From Sanderia malayensis (lineage: Eukaryota; Cnidaria; Scyphozoa; Semaeostomeae; Pelagiidae): a stretch of 64,000 nucleotides of DNA. The position numbers were made by a program, and so were the translations under genes. A model generated the notes under the pieces. That model searched no databases, had not been told where the DNA came from, and saw only the letters and a list, made by a program, of their open reading frames with translations. Position 1 is the stretch's first letter. Every line of letters begins with the position of its first letter. This document shows, one piece after another, positions 1-13,700 of the stretch. The stretch lies in the NCBI GenBank assembly GCA_013076295.1, contig RQOL01000876.1, forward strand, positions 4,216,001-4,280,000, written 5' to 3'.

Positions 1-255
1 AGTATATATAAGAAAGTTTACGTGTTTATGTTCTTCTGGAGTTCCACAGAATATTATTAATATGTTAAAGTGAAATTTGATGTTGTCGGTCATAAAATTT
101 ATTTCTTTTATCATTCATATTTATATATTAATTTACCCCCCCCCCCAACCTGTTACCGTGTTCAATTTCTGGTTCATTTGCATTTTTATCGAACTTCCAA
201 GAAGACGACGAGTGAGACGCTGGCTTGACTGACTCCTCATTCTGCAATTAATGCG
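1..255. other. 5' flank of the Tudor gene
   Basis: No gene seen. The stretch is AT-rich and holds a run of about 14 C at 134-147. A short motif, ttccacagaatattatt, occurs at about 43 and again near 655 in the first intron. No clear TATA box is placed at a convincing distance from the start codon at 256, so the promoter and 5'UTR limits are not resolved. Confidence 0.5.
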
Positions 256-3200
256 ATGGCAAGCCCAAGCAATAAAACGTTAACGTCTGTAGAAAAGACG
301 TTAATGTCTGTACTGTTAAGCAGTCCTGGTGGAGTTGCACTCCACAGGCTTGAAAAAGAATATAAAGAGGTAAGTATAGTAATTTGAATGACTGAAGGTT
401 TTACCGAAAACCTAGGCCTAATACCTCTAAGCATAGGCCCATCCTAATTCTCCTTCCTGGACAATTTGAACGATGTGAAAGTTTGATTTTAAGTAGTTAA
501 TTTGAAACATCTTTCAAACATTGTAGTTATTTGCAAAATGTGATACTATATTCATGTACAGTTTCTAGTTTTCACCCAAATGAAGTATAATTCTCAAACG
601 CACGTGGGGCATTTTGCAACACTTGCGCAAAGCACGCTGTGCGTGGTGGTGCAGTTCCACAGAATATTATTGGTAATAATATCCACAGAATATTATACAA
701 GGTTGCAATGCACATGCACATGCATTGCAACCTTGATGGATGGTTTTTCCCCGCATCCCCTTTTATCGTCTTTCTTTTACCAAGCTAAATCTATTGACTA
801 TGCACAGTCTACCTTAAACTAAGTCTTCCAACATTCTTCTGAATTATTGAATTTTGCAGGTATCCATGGAGGACTTTCCACTTCGCAAGCTTGGTTTCTC
901 AAGGGTTGAAGATTTCATCCGGTCCATTCCACATTGTGCTTTCATAACTCAGGGCAGGGATGGCATGCCTGTTGTGCAGGGTGTGGCAACTGAGAAAACC
1001 CAACATGTTGCAAGACTTGTAACAGGGCAAAGAAAACCTAAGAAGAAAAAGTCGTCCAAATTTGCATTCACAAGATACAGAAGTGATATAGGTGCAAGAC
1101 TGAAAAACATCACCGTAAGATCTGGGAAAAATTCATTTAATCCAAACCCAACTTTTAACATCAGCACCAACAGTCAACAATCATTCTGGAACGACAGAAA
1201 GAAACCTTCATTTTTCAATCCGAAACCTCAGCAAGGTTTTTCTAATGCTAATATAAACGACAATAGTCAACATGCGTTCAGGTTTGATCCAAAGAGATCT
1301 TTTGCGCATCATCAATTTGTCAATCCTAAAGCTCCAGCTAGAAATTCTTCAATGAAGCAACCGTCTCAAAGTAGCCCCCTGATGACACAGCCCAATTCGA
1401 ATAGAATAACGAACCAGCAAGCCAGGAAAAACCAAAATGCGGGACAATCTTCCAACTATGTGATTCCACCACGAATGAAACGACAACAAAATGGTGTGAC
1501 TAAGAACGAACAGGTTGATACAAGCAAACTTGACAAATCGGACCTCAGGTTCACCATCAACCGAAACAAGCTTGCTGGTAAGTATAATGGATTACCATAA
1601 AAGCTTTATTAAGCCTTGGTGGTTTATTTCATTTTGAAGATGCAGGGGGCCTTGCTGGAGAGGGGGCTTAATAAAGAGGATAAATATCAATAAAAATCTT
1701 AAATCAAGCTTTGAAGCTTTCATGGTCAAATCAATCACAATTTCACCATTCTTCAAAATTTCAAAAGCAAAGGGGCTTGATTGAGAGAGAAGGGGGGTTA
1801 ACTCTAAATCCTGTTTCAAAGGGGTAGTGGAACTTTTACATATGTATTGTAATTAGGCATAACTTGATATTTGTAGTGTTGGAAGTTTGCCATATAGTGA
1901 TTTTTGTATTATGATGCTGATTTAATAGGGCTTATTTCAAGCTTTTTATTTTTAGCAGCAGTAGACATAAACATCAAGGAAAATGTTTTTCAGGTGAGTT
2001 TTAGATCATAATTATTATTGTCATCAATGTTTTGCTATCATTCTTATGATACATTTTTCTGTTTTAGCTTTTGACAGGTTTTAAGAATGGGCTATGGGAA
2101 CATTTTGTTGAAGGAAAATATGCAGAAAAGTTTGGCGAAGCACCTGAAAATCTTGCTCAGTTAATTAAAGACACCATGACTGATGTAGTTGATGCAAATG
2201 AGTAAGTTATTCCTTGATAGTTACAGCAACTAGTTTGATATATTTATACATATATACTTTTAACTGAAGCTTCAGATATTGTTTTTACATTTTGTATTGT
2301 TTTAGGATGCCAACAGGAAAATATATTTTCTATGCGAAAAAGGTAAGTAATTGTAGGAACAAGTGTCAGCGAATCTACATATATTTAAGTTGAAACAGAA
2401 GTAAAATAAATTTGCTGATTGAATTCTTATGATTAATGTTTTTCTAGAAACCAGTAGCTGTACCTACCAGTCCATCTGTTCAAGTGGAAAAAAGCAAGGA
2501 ACCATTGAAAATGGAAGATCTGCAAGGTAAGCTTTGTTGATAACACGAATGCTTTTATGTGGAATTATGTGCATCCATCTTATAATTGATTTTTTAGCTG
2601 TCATGCATTTGAAACAGTTTTTGTATTATTGTTGACGTTATTGTATGTTATTGTATCATTTGCAGTTGTCGTTTCAAGAAACAATGAAGCTGGAGAAGGC
2701 TCAACAAGAAATGTTATACTGATGTCAGAAGAGCAGAAGTGCTTTTCAATACCTGATCAGGACATACCGAAAGTTGGGTAAATATATTCTAACATTTTTT
2801 AAACTGCCAGGAGATTATGGGAACACTGCTTTCTAATCTTGCTGAGGAATGTAGAGACATTGGAGATGCCTCTTTTTGCTGATTTGAATCTGTTTTTACT
2901 TTCAGAGATGTCATTGATGCATACATTTGTCACGTGGATGGCATTAATCGTTTTTTCATACACAGAGCTGATTCGGAAGTATTGGAGCTCTCAGAAAAAA
3001 TCCAAGCCTATTACCAGGTTTGTTTTTAAGAATCAATTTCGTTATTTTTGATTTATCATTCAATAAGAATGCAGCAAAATGTTTTCACTGGCAAGGATAG
3101 TGCGCCATGCTATGGTAGGCAGAGCGGGTTTATGATGTCAAGAATAACGCATAAAGAATACTACATTGGTTGTTACTCGCAGTTTCACGCCATGGTTTTG

Positions 3201-6200
3201 ATATTTCTTATGTTATACATGGAATTTCCCAAGAATTTATAGTTTAGATTATTACAGCCGATATATTCAGCGGATATTACCTGGAACCTGAGGATTACTA
3301 CAACTGTATTCTCGTAAGGAACTCGTCTTGTTGCTTTCACAGACTGAAAGAAAAGAAGACGCCCTTCTCACTTCGAAAATTGGAGACTGGTGCTGTGCTT
3401 GCTATGAGAATCAATGGTACCGTGGCAAGATTATTCTGGCCAAGAGACCCGATGTAAAGTAAGGAATCTCATTTTAATCCACTAACAACGCTATCTTATT
3501 CTATGTCGAGATTATAGTCATTAGCATTGGACATCTCGCGGGATCTTTGAGTGTTCTCTCTACGAGTCTCGCCGGACGACAGATCGAGAGACTTTTTATC
3601 TCCAACGTTTTAATGCATTTAAAAATTCACAGCCAATTTTTTTCATTACAGGGTGTATCGTGTTGCTGCCAGCAATACAAATGTATGACGATTGACTAGA
3701 GAAATAACGATATATGTCCAGTTTTTTCTTTATAATTTGAATGTTTATGCCATTATGAACTTTTTCATTATCTACTATTTTATTTTAGACAACTAGTGCT
3801 TTTGGGTGTAAAGTGCAGTATATTGACTATGGCAATCTCGAAAGCGTTTCGTCTGATAAAATGAAGCAGCTCAAGTCAGAATTTTGCAAACTGCCACCTC
3901 AGGCATTGCAATGCAATCTTCACGATATCAGTCTGGAACAGGTAGCCTTTTTTATTCTCATCAGCTCTCTGCAACGTTTGTCAAATTAATTCAATATAGT
4001 TCAAGCTACGTACATTATTATTGCACGTGTTCTAATGCTTGATTGTCTGTTGTAGCTTGACTTAGCAGAGGAAGCAAAGGCTTACTTCAAGAACAAAACT
4101 GACGATCAACTCTTAAAAGTAACAGTGAAAGATCTCAAAGGTGAGATGAGTTTAAAATGTCAATTGGGCCTTTATCGCAAATGGTGCACATAGAAGTTTT
4201 ATTGTTTGGTTGAGAAAATGTAGATCATTTTCTTAATTGAAAAATGAAGATTCTCTCTTTATTATTTGGGATATGGACAAGATGAATGTGATATTGCAAG
4301 CTAGTTTCCAGCAAAGACTTTTCAATCAACGTTCTGCACAGCTTGTTAGTGATGCTTGTCTTGTTATAGAGGCATGAGCTTGCAAGAGGTTGTGAGAGTT
4401 TTGCCTACCGTTGCTTTTCAGATAACATCATATACGTAGAGCTTCATACTGCTTACGGTGAGAGTGTTAACGAATATCTTGTCGCGCAAGAGCTGGCAGT
4501 GTTTGATGGCAAACGAAAATCCTCCGTGAAAGAAGAAGCATTGCCAGCATCGCTTCGTGAGCCCGAAGACAAAGTACAGAACCATGCAGATGCAGTTCCA
4601 GGGTATGCTCATTGCATAGCAAATTGAATTTCTAACGTTAACGTCCTATTTTATCGTATCTGTTATTCATTGACTCCCACTTGCTTTGTGAATGAGTTAT
4701 TATTTATATTTATTTATTGTTATTGAATATTCACCATTGATAATTCCAATTATTATCAAGTTAATATAAGTGGCATATTTTCTGCTTATTTTGTAGCCAA
4801 AGATCGTCAATTCTTCAGAGATTGACAACGTTATCATTGGAGGAAGAAGAAGAGGATATCGAAGGTCGGTGCAGAATAGAATTCATAATCCTTTTTTCAG
4901 TAGGCTTACACCCCCGTCCGATCGTAATATTTCACAGCGAAGTCTATTGACCTTTTGTTTGTTCACGGAGGGGGTTAAACAAGCTTTCTGGTTATTGTAC
5001 TTTTCCTTTTTTCTAGTTACTACTGTCGAGTTCCCTGATGCGCAATACCTGGACGTCTTAGTGTCAGCAGTAAATAATCTGAATGAAGTCGAAGTTATTT
5101 TGCTTGGTAGCGAATATCGAGTAAGTTTGTCATTTGCTATATAAATTACGCAATACCAAACAATATAAGGCATAGAGTAGTAATTATCCCCCTGGAGGGA
5201 AATGACAATTTGCAGTAGCTCCAATGTAATGTGACAGACTTGCAGGAGGCTATGTGTAACTGGTTGAACGATTCAAGATTAAGGTAATGCAGAGCATCGG
5301 TAATACAATGGTGATATATTCATTATTAAGGAAAGCCTTTTTCTTGTAGGGTAAACTGATTCTCTTGCTCGAAGAAATGCGAGTATACTACGACAAGGAG
5401 TCATTAGGTATGTCAATGAATAATGCAGTTGTAATTACACGAGACATTTGGCTTTTTTGAAATGCATCAAAGTTGTGACCAATGCATTGATGGTGTAACC
5501 AATGCGTTGAAGCCAAATTGATGCATTGAAGCTATGACCAATGCATTGCTACTGGAAACAATGCATTGAAGCTATGACCAATGCATTGCCACTGGAAACA
5601 ATGCATTGAAGCTATGACCAATGCATTGCCACTGGAAACAATGCATTGAAGCTATGACCAATGCATTGCCACTGGAAACAATGCATTGAAGCTATGACCA
5701 ATGCATTGCTACTGGAAACAATGCATTGAAGCTATGACCAATGCATTGCTACTGGAAACAATGCATTGAAGCTATGACCAATGCATTGCTACTGGAAACA
5801 ATGCATTGAAGCTATGACCAATGCATTGCCACTGGAAACAATGCATTGAAGCTATGACCAATGCATTGCCACTGGAAACAATGCATTGAAGCTATGACCA
5901 ATGCATTGCCACTGGAAACAATGCATTGAAGCTATGACCAATGCATTGCTACTGGAAACAATGCATTGAAGCTATGACCAATGCATTGCTACTGGAAACA
6001 ATGCATTGAAGCTATGACCAATGCATTGCCACTGGAAACACTGCATTGAAGCTATGACCAATGTATTGCTGTTATGAACAATGCATTGTGAATGTAATAT
6101 CTTGCATTCAATTGTAGAAGAGTTGGAATCTGTTGAAGAAGATGGAGTTTATGCAGCCTTCTATGAGGATGCGTGGCATCGCGTTCGAGTCCTCGATGTT

Positions 6201-9200
6201 AAAGATGAAGACGTGGAGATTGATCTGATTGATCGTGGAGACCAAAGTACGATAAAATTCTCCGACTTGAGAAAACTGTCATCTCAGTTCAAGCAATTAC
6301 CTGCACAGGTAGTTATGAAGTCGATTACTTAAGCTAGAGTTCAATTTCGTCTCGTCTTTGTCAAGGATTTTCCCCCTTGCTTTACATTACGTCTTACGCT
6401 GGTAATTTTTGTGATTTTTTGTGCTAGGCTATTTCGTTGACTCTGGCTCATGTACCTGATAGCGACAATGCAGATCAAATTGGGGAGCTGAGTGATATGG
6501 TGCTGGGACGAAGCTGTGTGGCGGAAACAGTCGATGGGTATGCTGTCTATTGTTCGCTTTTTTTCTCTACAAGCAACCGGTTTTAATATACGTACGTAAA
6601 TGTGAAGACTGACTTTTGTGGACTTACTCTTTTGTCTACCACAGGTTGAGAACAGTTGTGCTGCACGACACATCTAGTGACAAAGACATCAACATTAACA
6701 AGGAGATCATGACAAAATTGAGTCTGACTGAGCAAGAGCCAAATTATGAGCCAGTTGTTCCAAAGGTAAGCAGTTTGAGGTTTCCTTCACGGGACTCATA
6801 TACAAGTGCGAATCTTCAAAGAACTACATAACTGTTTATTTATTTAAACGAATGCTGTTTGAAGCATTTTGTTCTGTAGACATTTAATTTTCCAGTATGC
6901 ATATGTATGCATCTTTTCAACGCTCAACTCTAATGGTTTGATGTTGCTTTAATAGCCCGGTGAACAAAGCAATGCATTTGTTGTTCACATCACAGATGCT
7001 GGTGTTTTTTACGTCAAATTTCCTGGACCTGGCGTACACAAACTCGACGAGCTTATCGACAGCCTAACTACTCATTTTGCAAAGGTAAGGTTGAGTTAGA
7101 AGGCTTTTTTTATGTCACCTTTATGCTGGATGTCGTTTCGATGCGTCCTCACCCGGTCATTTGATTATTCTGTACGGAAATTGAATGTGAATCGCTTTCT
7201 AGCAAGGGGGTAGCTACTGGAAAACACTACCTGTTGTTAACTGGTTGTTTCTTGGTTGACAGGGCGCAAAGGCTGCTGACTTTGTGAAACAGCCTGAGCT
7301 TGAAAAGGTCTACTGGACAAGATGGACGGAAGATGGTTATTTGTACAGAATCGCTGTCACATGTGTAATGCTGGAAGAACAGAAGGTTTGCAAAAACAGT
7401 TCGCTTATTACTTTCTTCATGAATTCCTAGATATATCCGCTGTGTACTTTCGCCTTTTAAGAATAGAATGGAGTAGTAGGGAGCCAATGCAAGGCTCTTG
7501 TGATAGTGTGTTATAAAAGTATTCTATACATCTTTCTTCTAGGTTGAAGTGGAGTTCATTGATTATGGTAATAGAGATATAATACAATTCAGTGCATTAA
7601 GAGAGATCCCCAAACATTTAAAAGACTTGCTTGTGCTCCCACCGCAGGTAAGTTTTGATTTTCTAGCATTTATACGTTTTTATTTGGTTATCTGCTTACT
7701 TTACGTTTTTCTAAGCGTCTTCTTTACTTTGAAAAGGTTTTGAAGTGTGAGTTGGCGAATGAAGGCGATGATTTTAAGGTAAAATGGGTTTTATATGAAG
7801 CTTCAAGCCGTGGCGAGTATTAACGAGCTGTTTGCATGAAGCATTGTGTAATTGTTGATTTTTTGCTGAATTTTTAGCAAAGGTGGAAGTACGGATTGGC
7901 GAGCAGCTTAACTGAAGAGTTGATATCAGAGATGGTTGTAGTAAAGGTATTGTGAATTTCATCGTGCGATAAAGCAGTGTGCATTGCAATTTATTTTACC
8001 ATGTAAATCTATTTGGCTTTACGACCGTTTTGGCAACGACTGTACTTGAATGGTATGTATGTATGTATGTATGTATGTATGTATGTATATCTGTTAAAGG
8101 TCGTGAAAGAAGCAGCCGACAACAAGCTCACAACTGTGAATATATTGAGACGAAATTCAGAAGGTGAATTGGTTCCAATCAGCACTTTTTCTGAATCCAA
8201 CGAAACATCAGACGATCAGTCAAGGTTTGTGCTCAATAGTCTCACTTTCGTGTGTTCATAACGAAAAATCGCTAATATACCAACAATGTGCAATGGCATT
8301 TTTAACATTTAAACCCAGCAGCTACACAAATCACATGTAACTTAGTTAATTATTTTTACATCGATCTTAGATTGAATGGCGGAGGATCGCTTACATCATC
8401 ATCAACAACCAGCGATGCCTCAGGTTTCTTGGACGAAAAACAACGCGATTCTGACAGTAAAAGCGATAGAGACAGGCACCAGAGCGCATCAGTGGATAGC
8501 CTTTTCCTTAGGAGTGCCACTGCTCCAGCCTTGCGTGTCAAAGATGGTTGGATAACTGTTCACGTAACTGCAGTGCAAAGCCCTTCGAAGTTCTACGTGA
8601 GTGAATATTGATATGCTAGGTTTCTTCATGGACATTCTTAAATTGAATGCTCAATTGAATTCTCATTATGTACACTGTTGTGAAGTTGATTGGTGTTGCA
8701 AGTGGAGAGCTTAAGAATATGATTGCTTCTTATCACGCAGTTTCAGTTGCAAGATGGTATCATCTACCTTTCTGAACTGATGGTTCAAATGAATGAATTT
8801 TACAAGGTATTATGCTCTCGACAAACCATGCTTTTTCTAATACCAAGGACACCATGAAACATCAGGGGTTAAGTTTCTCATTTCAATTGATGCTGATTAA
8901 ATAGAGAGAAATAAAATAAAGATAAAATTGATGATGTGCTTGTTTTTATTTTAGGATACTGAGGATTGTTTGGAAGACTGCTGTGCTGGTGACGTATGTG
9001 CTGTTTTTGTAGCTGAAGACAACTTGTGGTACAGATGCGTTATTCACTCTTGCATAGATATCGAAGGGGAGGTAAGAACATTACACTAAGGCATGCTATT
9101 TTGAAACATCTGAGCATTGCGCTATAGTAACTGAGATTTTCGAGTTTGGACTTCTTTAAATTTAGCTCTGTTACAACATTGCAAGGAGATTATCTTTTTG

Positions 9201-9694
9201 CAGTATTGTAATTAACTTTGTAAGAGATATTTTTGTCTTTTCAGATACAAGTATGTGTATTCTTCGTCGATTTTGGCACTTTAATATTTGTACCAGTTGA
9301 TGACGTTAGACCGTTGGATGCGCAGTTTCTTTATCTGCCTTTTCAAGCCATCAAAGCATCATTGTCTGGTAAGCATCTTCATGAAACATCATAACTAAAA
9401 TTATTGGCATGCATGCTTTTCTTCTTGAATGCTACTGCTATTAATTGTTGTTTTTTATTTCAAGATTCACCTCCAGTTGGAAAGAGCAGATGGTCAAAAA
9501 AAGCTAAAGACGCGTTTGCTGAACTCACAGTCGGTAGGATGTTTCGCGCGCAAATCAACCAGCCTGCCTCGTATCCAGTACTGCTTGCGTTTCCACAAGA
9601 GAGGTCGCTCAGTGTCACTCTGTATGATACTTGCAGAAACAGTAGCGAGTGGGACATTTGCATTAATGAATCATTGTTGAACAGTAGCCAATAG
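256..9694 (+). CDS. TDRD7-like: TDRD7-like LOTUS/multi-Tudor protein (30 exons, ~1305 aa)
   Basis: Germ-granule scaffold family: LOTUS domains contact Vasa-type helicases or RNA, and Tudor domains bind dimethylarginine tails of Piwi proteins. Start ATG 256 has a good context and is followed by SVLLSSPGGVALHRLEKEYK, the start of a LOTUS domain (aa ~13-100). Then come a disordered N/Q/S-rich stretch (~115-275) and a second OST-HTH-like segment with NGLW (~285-350). Four Tudor domains follow at ~411-560 (YIDYGN), ~660-800 (degenerate LIDRGD), ~855-985 (FIDYGN) and ~1105-1230 (FVDFGT). Exons: 256-369, 860-1577, 1956-1993, 2068-2201, 2306-2342, 2448-2526, 2666-2777, 2906-3017, 3343-3458, 3652-3682, 3789-3941, 4056-4140, 4422-4602, 4797-4864, 5017-5120, 5350-5407, 6118-6308, 6428-6537, 6645-6765, 6956-7084, 7263-7385, 7543-7647, 7737-7778, 7878-7946, 8100-8224, 8371-8596, 8741-8806, 8955-9071, 9245-9368, 9465-9694. 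All phases close (3918 nt). Human TDRD7 has three Tudor domains, so orthology is likely but not proven. Confidence 0.9.
698..735. repeat. near-perfect palindrome in intron 1
   Basis: caaggttgcaatgcacatg is followed directly by its inverted copy, so the DNA could form a hairpin of about 19 bp. It lies in the first intron of the Tudor gene. It shares the GCAATGCA/TGCATTGC core with the minisatellite at 5.5 kb. No function is claimed. Confidence 0.7.
5461..6100. repeat. 40-bp minisatellite inside a Tudor-gene intron
   Basis: Fourteen head-to-tail 40-bp units occupy 5521-6080, with decayed half-units on both sides. Each unit is two related 20-mers: atgcattgaagctatgacca, then atgcattgcYactggaaaca, where Y is c or t and varies between units. 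Both halves begin ATGCATTG, so the array grew from a 20-bp ancestor and then amplified as a dimer. It lies wholly between the exons ending 5407 and starting 6118 and makes up most of that 710-bp intron. There are no spacers, so it is not a CRISPR array. Confidence 0.97.
8052..8089. repeat. (GTAT)n microsatellite
   Basis: About nine tandem tetranucleotides (tatg/gtat) end just upstream of the splice acceptor of the Tudor-gene exon at 8100-8224. It is in the intron and does not alter the coding frame. Confidence 0.95.
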
Positions 9695-10793
9695 TGGCTG
9701 TTCAGCTCAATTAAGTACTCTATGCCAGCCAAACTTGTCAACATCACTGAAAGTTAATGTACATTGCTATTTTTTCAAATGAACTGCATATAAATATTAT
9801 ACACAACATAGCTATTTGTACACATTTATAATTTTTATTGTTTATGATGTTTTGTTAGTTCAATTTTGTTGCGCAAATATACATGTATTTGATACATGCA
9901 ATAGTAACCTATTCTCACTTAATCCCATTGTTCTACTCTCAAACTGGTTAAGATATGGAGAGTGCGAGGAGGCTCGCTGTTTGAGAGAAGAAGAATTGGC
10001 TACAGTGCCGTCGCTGCGGGAGGTGGGTGGGTCAATTTCGATATATTCACGCTTGAAGCTAGTGAAGACTGAAGAGGGGGTAAAAACTATCTGTCCGACT
10101 GTTATATAGCCCCGCGTGGGTATGTCGGGTCCAGGGCTATTGCGTGCAGTGCCCACAGGGGCACAGGAGTAGTGAAATAGTTTTAGTTCTCGTTTGAACG
10201 AATGTACCTTTAGTGAGAATATGAATAAAAGTCTTGAATTCCGTGTAATGATCGTGAGTTCCACCATTCCGCATGGTTGGGATGTCGTATCTGTATAACG
10301 CGGACCAGGAATACTTTGCGGTCCATTCCGTTTTTAAGGTCCTGTCGTATTTGGATAGAGGATATTTGATTTGATTATTTGTTATGTGCTGACAGGATAC
10401 GTTATTGTTGTGCTAGATTCGTAAAAGGTCGATCAATGATGAAAAAGAAAAAATATTGATTTGTAAATATTTGAGTAATGACTTCCTCTTCCTTTCTTTC
10501 TGGGTCAAAATGTGAAAGGTAAGATAAATCACAGCAGATCAAACCACAACAAAACATGGCAACGATATCTGTGTCACCTTTGTCAAACTGACCAATCAAC
10601 GCTTGACTTTTTGGCGTCATTTGCAAACTTTCGTGGATACGACTTTGATTGAAAATTCCGAAATTTGATTTCTTTACTTGCTTTTTAATGTTTGATGAAA
10701 TCACAAAGGGACAATCTGTAAGATTTTTTCGACAGCTTTCCGAATCAACTGAATAAAAAAGACGCAAAAATGCTGTGAAAACTGGTGTAAAAT
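9695..10793. other. Intergenic stretch between Tudor and coiled-coil genes
   Basis: About 1.1 kb without a supported gene. A variant poly(A) hexamer TATAAA is at 9789-9794, 95 nt past the Tudor stop; a canonical AATAAA is at 10224-10229. Between about 9960 and 10330 the base composition becomes noticeably more GC-rich than its surroundings and holds short ORFs on both strands with no recognisable product. This may be a decayed mobile element (see findings). The remainder to 10793 is AT-rich and would contain the promoter of the coiled-coil gene; no clear TATA box was recognised. Confidence 0.55.
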
Positions 10794-13700
10794 ATGTACA
10801 GTTCACCAAAGGGAATATCTCCCATTCGCAGGCAAAGTAGAAGCCCAAGGGGACAACAGCAATTTGACGTTACAGATGAGGAATACAACAGAGCAGACAA
10901 TGGATTCTATCGAGAAAAGAACAAACAAGACACTACTGTCGAAACAGTTAGTTATAAGGTAAATTGGGATGGGAATAAAGTTTTTTTTGAAGCATTGTTG
11001 AATGAAGTTTCTTACATTGTTGGGACTTCTTCAAGCGCGCCAAACGAAACTGGTTGTCAAGTGGCTTCACAAATGTCGTTAGGGGGTTTACTCATATGAT
11101 TCATTTTGCTTTACACTTCGTATTGCGACCTAAACAATTCCAAGCAGAGCGCGTATTTAAGTATAATAGCTATTATTCCCCAAACGAAGCAGTAGATTTT
11201 TTACTTAAAAGCGTAAAGCGAGAACATTTTTGAAGTAAAACGGCTTTTGAATGGTTTTAAGTAAATTATCTAATATGCATGTAGCACCCCGCACGTACCC
11301 TCTCATTCAGAAAAGGAAATCGCTTCAGCAAATGGCCTAGGCAAGCGAATGAACAGGAGACACCTGCTAAATTATGTTGTTTTGATGATAACAGACGCGA
11401 GTAAGATGTATATAGACAAGTGCTTTTTGTAAATACATTACTTGCTGCTGTTGTAGAAGGCCAAAATGGACAAATTTGTGCACAGTTGTTGCGAGGTAAG
11501 GTGCACGTGTTGTCTGAGACCAATCACGTCAAAATGCTGAAATACTCTAGCCTCGGAGGAGGCGTGTCTGTTGTGAATGAAAGCAAAGTTTTTCACCTTT
11601 TTAACCAGTTAGTTCTAACGATTCAGGAAACAGGAAACCCGATTAAGTATATCTTAAGCATTAATGTAGTATTTTTTAGAAATTGAGAATGGGTCCAAGA
11701 AGTAAGTTTTACATACTGCTTTTTAAATGCGAACTTCAAAGGTAACTTTCAACAATATTCTTATATTTTAATTCCAGCATCAACTGCAGTCTTTGCAAAC
11801 GTACGTAAACGAACTCAGCGACCAAAATGAAATACTTGTTCAAACAGTGGAAGAATTAGAGAAGGAAGCAAATGAAAGAGTTGCTCTGCTCGAATCAAGA
11901 CTCCAAAAAACAAACTTATCTCTGCGGGTCAGTATTTATGATCTTTATTTTTATTGTCATTTTCGGAAGCATGACTGAGAATTAAGTTCGGTCAAATAAT
12001 AACAAGTGATAGCAATAGTATAGTATTTGCATACAAATCTCTTTTCAAAATGTTGCCCATGTATTCAGTCACATCTACAACTGCATCACTACCTTTCTCA
12101 TTTTGTCATTGCTCTAACTTCGTAGGAGAAATCTAACAAGTGCAAAGAATATGAGCAAGAAATTTACAACCACCAGAAGAAACAACTTGAAGCAACTGAA
12201 AGAGCTGATGTACAATGCTTTAGAAAACAGAATTCATTAACCTTCCTTCCCTACTTCCAATACCCTCGTTGTCTAGTTCCTTCATGGCTGATGAAAATAG
12301 TTGTCAAGGTAAAAATAGTGATTGACTTGTTTCTTTACACAGGTATGTGAAAGAGAGGTAGCATCTCTCACAGATGAGAACTTCCAGCTTCAAAACCACA
12401 TTGGAAACCTTGAGAACGATGCTAGTGTGTTGATCGATCTCATAACTAAAGCAAAGAGTACTGGCAAGTGGGAGGTTAGCATTTACACAAGCTTCTTGAT
12501 TAAGTCTATTATTCTCTGATTGTTAAAAACCTGTGTATTTTCAACACACATGATCTTTCATACATTCAAATCTTTAATTTTTGTATTGATAAATCAATGA
12601 TGTTTTATGTAGTTTGCTCAGCTGGACTTGCGTGCCATTCCGTTGGATGCTCTTGTTAATGTCCATGTTGCTTCAGAAAAGCCGAGACCAACGTAAGTAA
12701 TTCTTATGAATTAGGCAACTGTGTATCAGTGGCAATGCTATATAAACTTTGGATAACCCTGCCTCCTTCTGTTAAAAGAGTTGACAGTGAAAAGAGGCTG
12801 AATGAGCACATTGCTGAGCTGAAGAAGCAAGTCAAAGCTCGTGATGACATCATCCAGAGGCTTGAGAGAGATTTAAAGGCTAAGGAAGACCTTTACAAAG
12901 ATGTTGAAGAACGATTAACTCAACAAGAGCAGACTGTCAACTCTGTTCAAGGTATAGCAAATCTTAGGCAAAAACTTATATTTATTAGTAATGAGCAATA
13001 GAGGAGTTGTTGGTTTCAGTGTTTTTCTGCACCTGAATTGACAGTGTAGCTGAAGTTGATATGTCTGGAAATGCAATTGCTTTAGTTATATCAGCTGAAG
13101 GCATTTAGGGCCTGGGTGGAATCCATGTAAACATCACGCCGGATGAACGGCCAGTAAATCACAAAGTTCTTTGCTTCAAAGGTGACGTGAAATCAATGGA
13201 AGTAGAGCAGCAAATAGCCAGCAGTAGCATGACGCACAAGGACATCCTGATCATGAAGCTGAAGAGCGATCTACAACTATCACGTGAACACCAACGTGAC
13301 GTTGCGAAGCAGCTCGAAGAATGTGACGTCATGATCGGAGAGCTTCAAGCAGAGATTGGCGACTTTCAAAACATCGTGTCAATGCGTGTTGCCGAGACGA
13401 AAAATAAAGAGCAAAGTATACAGATCTTGGAGCAGATGTACAAGTCAAGTAAAGACAAGGTATGAATACTTTCTGTAGCAGATCATATGTATGTATAGCA
13501 GTAATGTGTGTACATGGTATGTGCATTACTTATAAACCCCGATGACTCGTAACCGCGACGACGTGAACTTTGGATAACTCAAGCCGATTTGTATCCCCCT
13601 TGAAAACTTTGATGTATTTTCCAAATCTCGACAACTCGAACTCTCGTTAACTCGAGCTATTCTTATTGGTCTCTTCGAGGTTTGAGTTATCGGGACTTTA

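Noticed and set aside
5246..5283. Possible 38-nt exon in the Tudor gene
   Set aside because: Including it puts a TGA at the start of the next exon; skipping it joins ...LGSEYR to GKLILLLEEMRVYYDKE in frame as expected for a Tudor domain.
5461..6100. CRISPR array
   Set aside because: Direct tandem repeats without unique spacers, in a eukaryotic intron.
9860..10267. 135-codon minus-strand ORF between the first two genes
   Set aside because: No recognisable domain, spans the GC-rich island, and lacks splice or start evidence.
11681..11702. Possible 22-nt exon (KLRMGPR) of the coiled-coil gene
   Set aside because: Breaks the phase-0 reading into the heptad-rich exon at 11778; the 39-nt exon at 11457-11495 keeps the frame.
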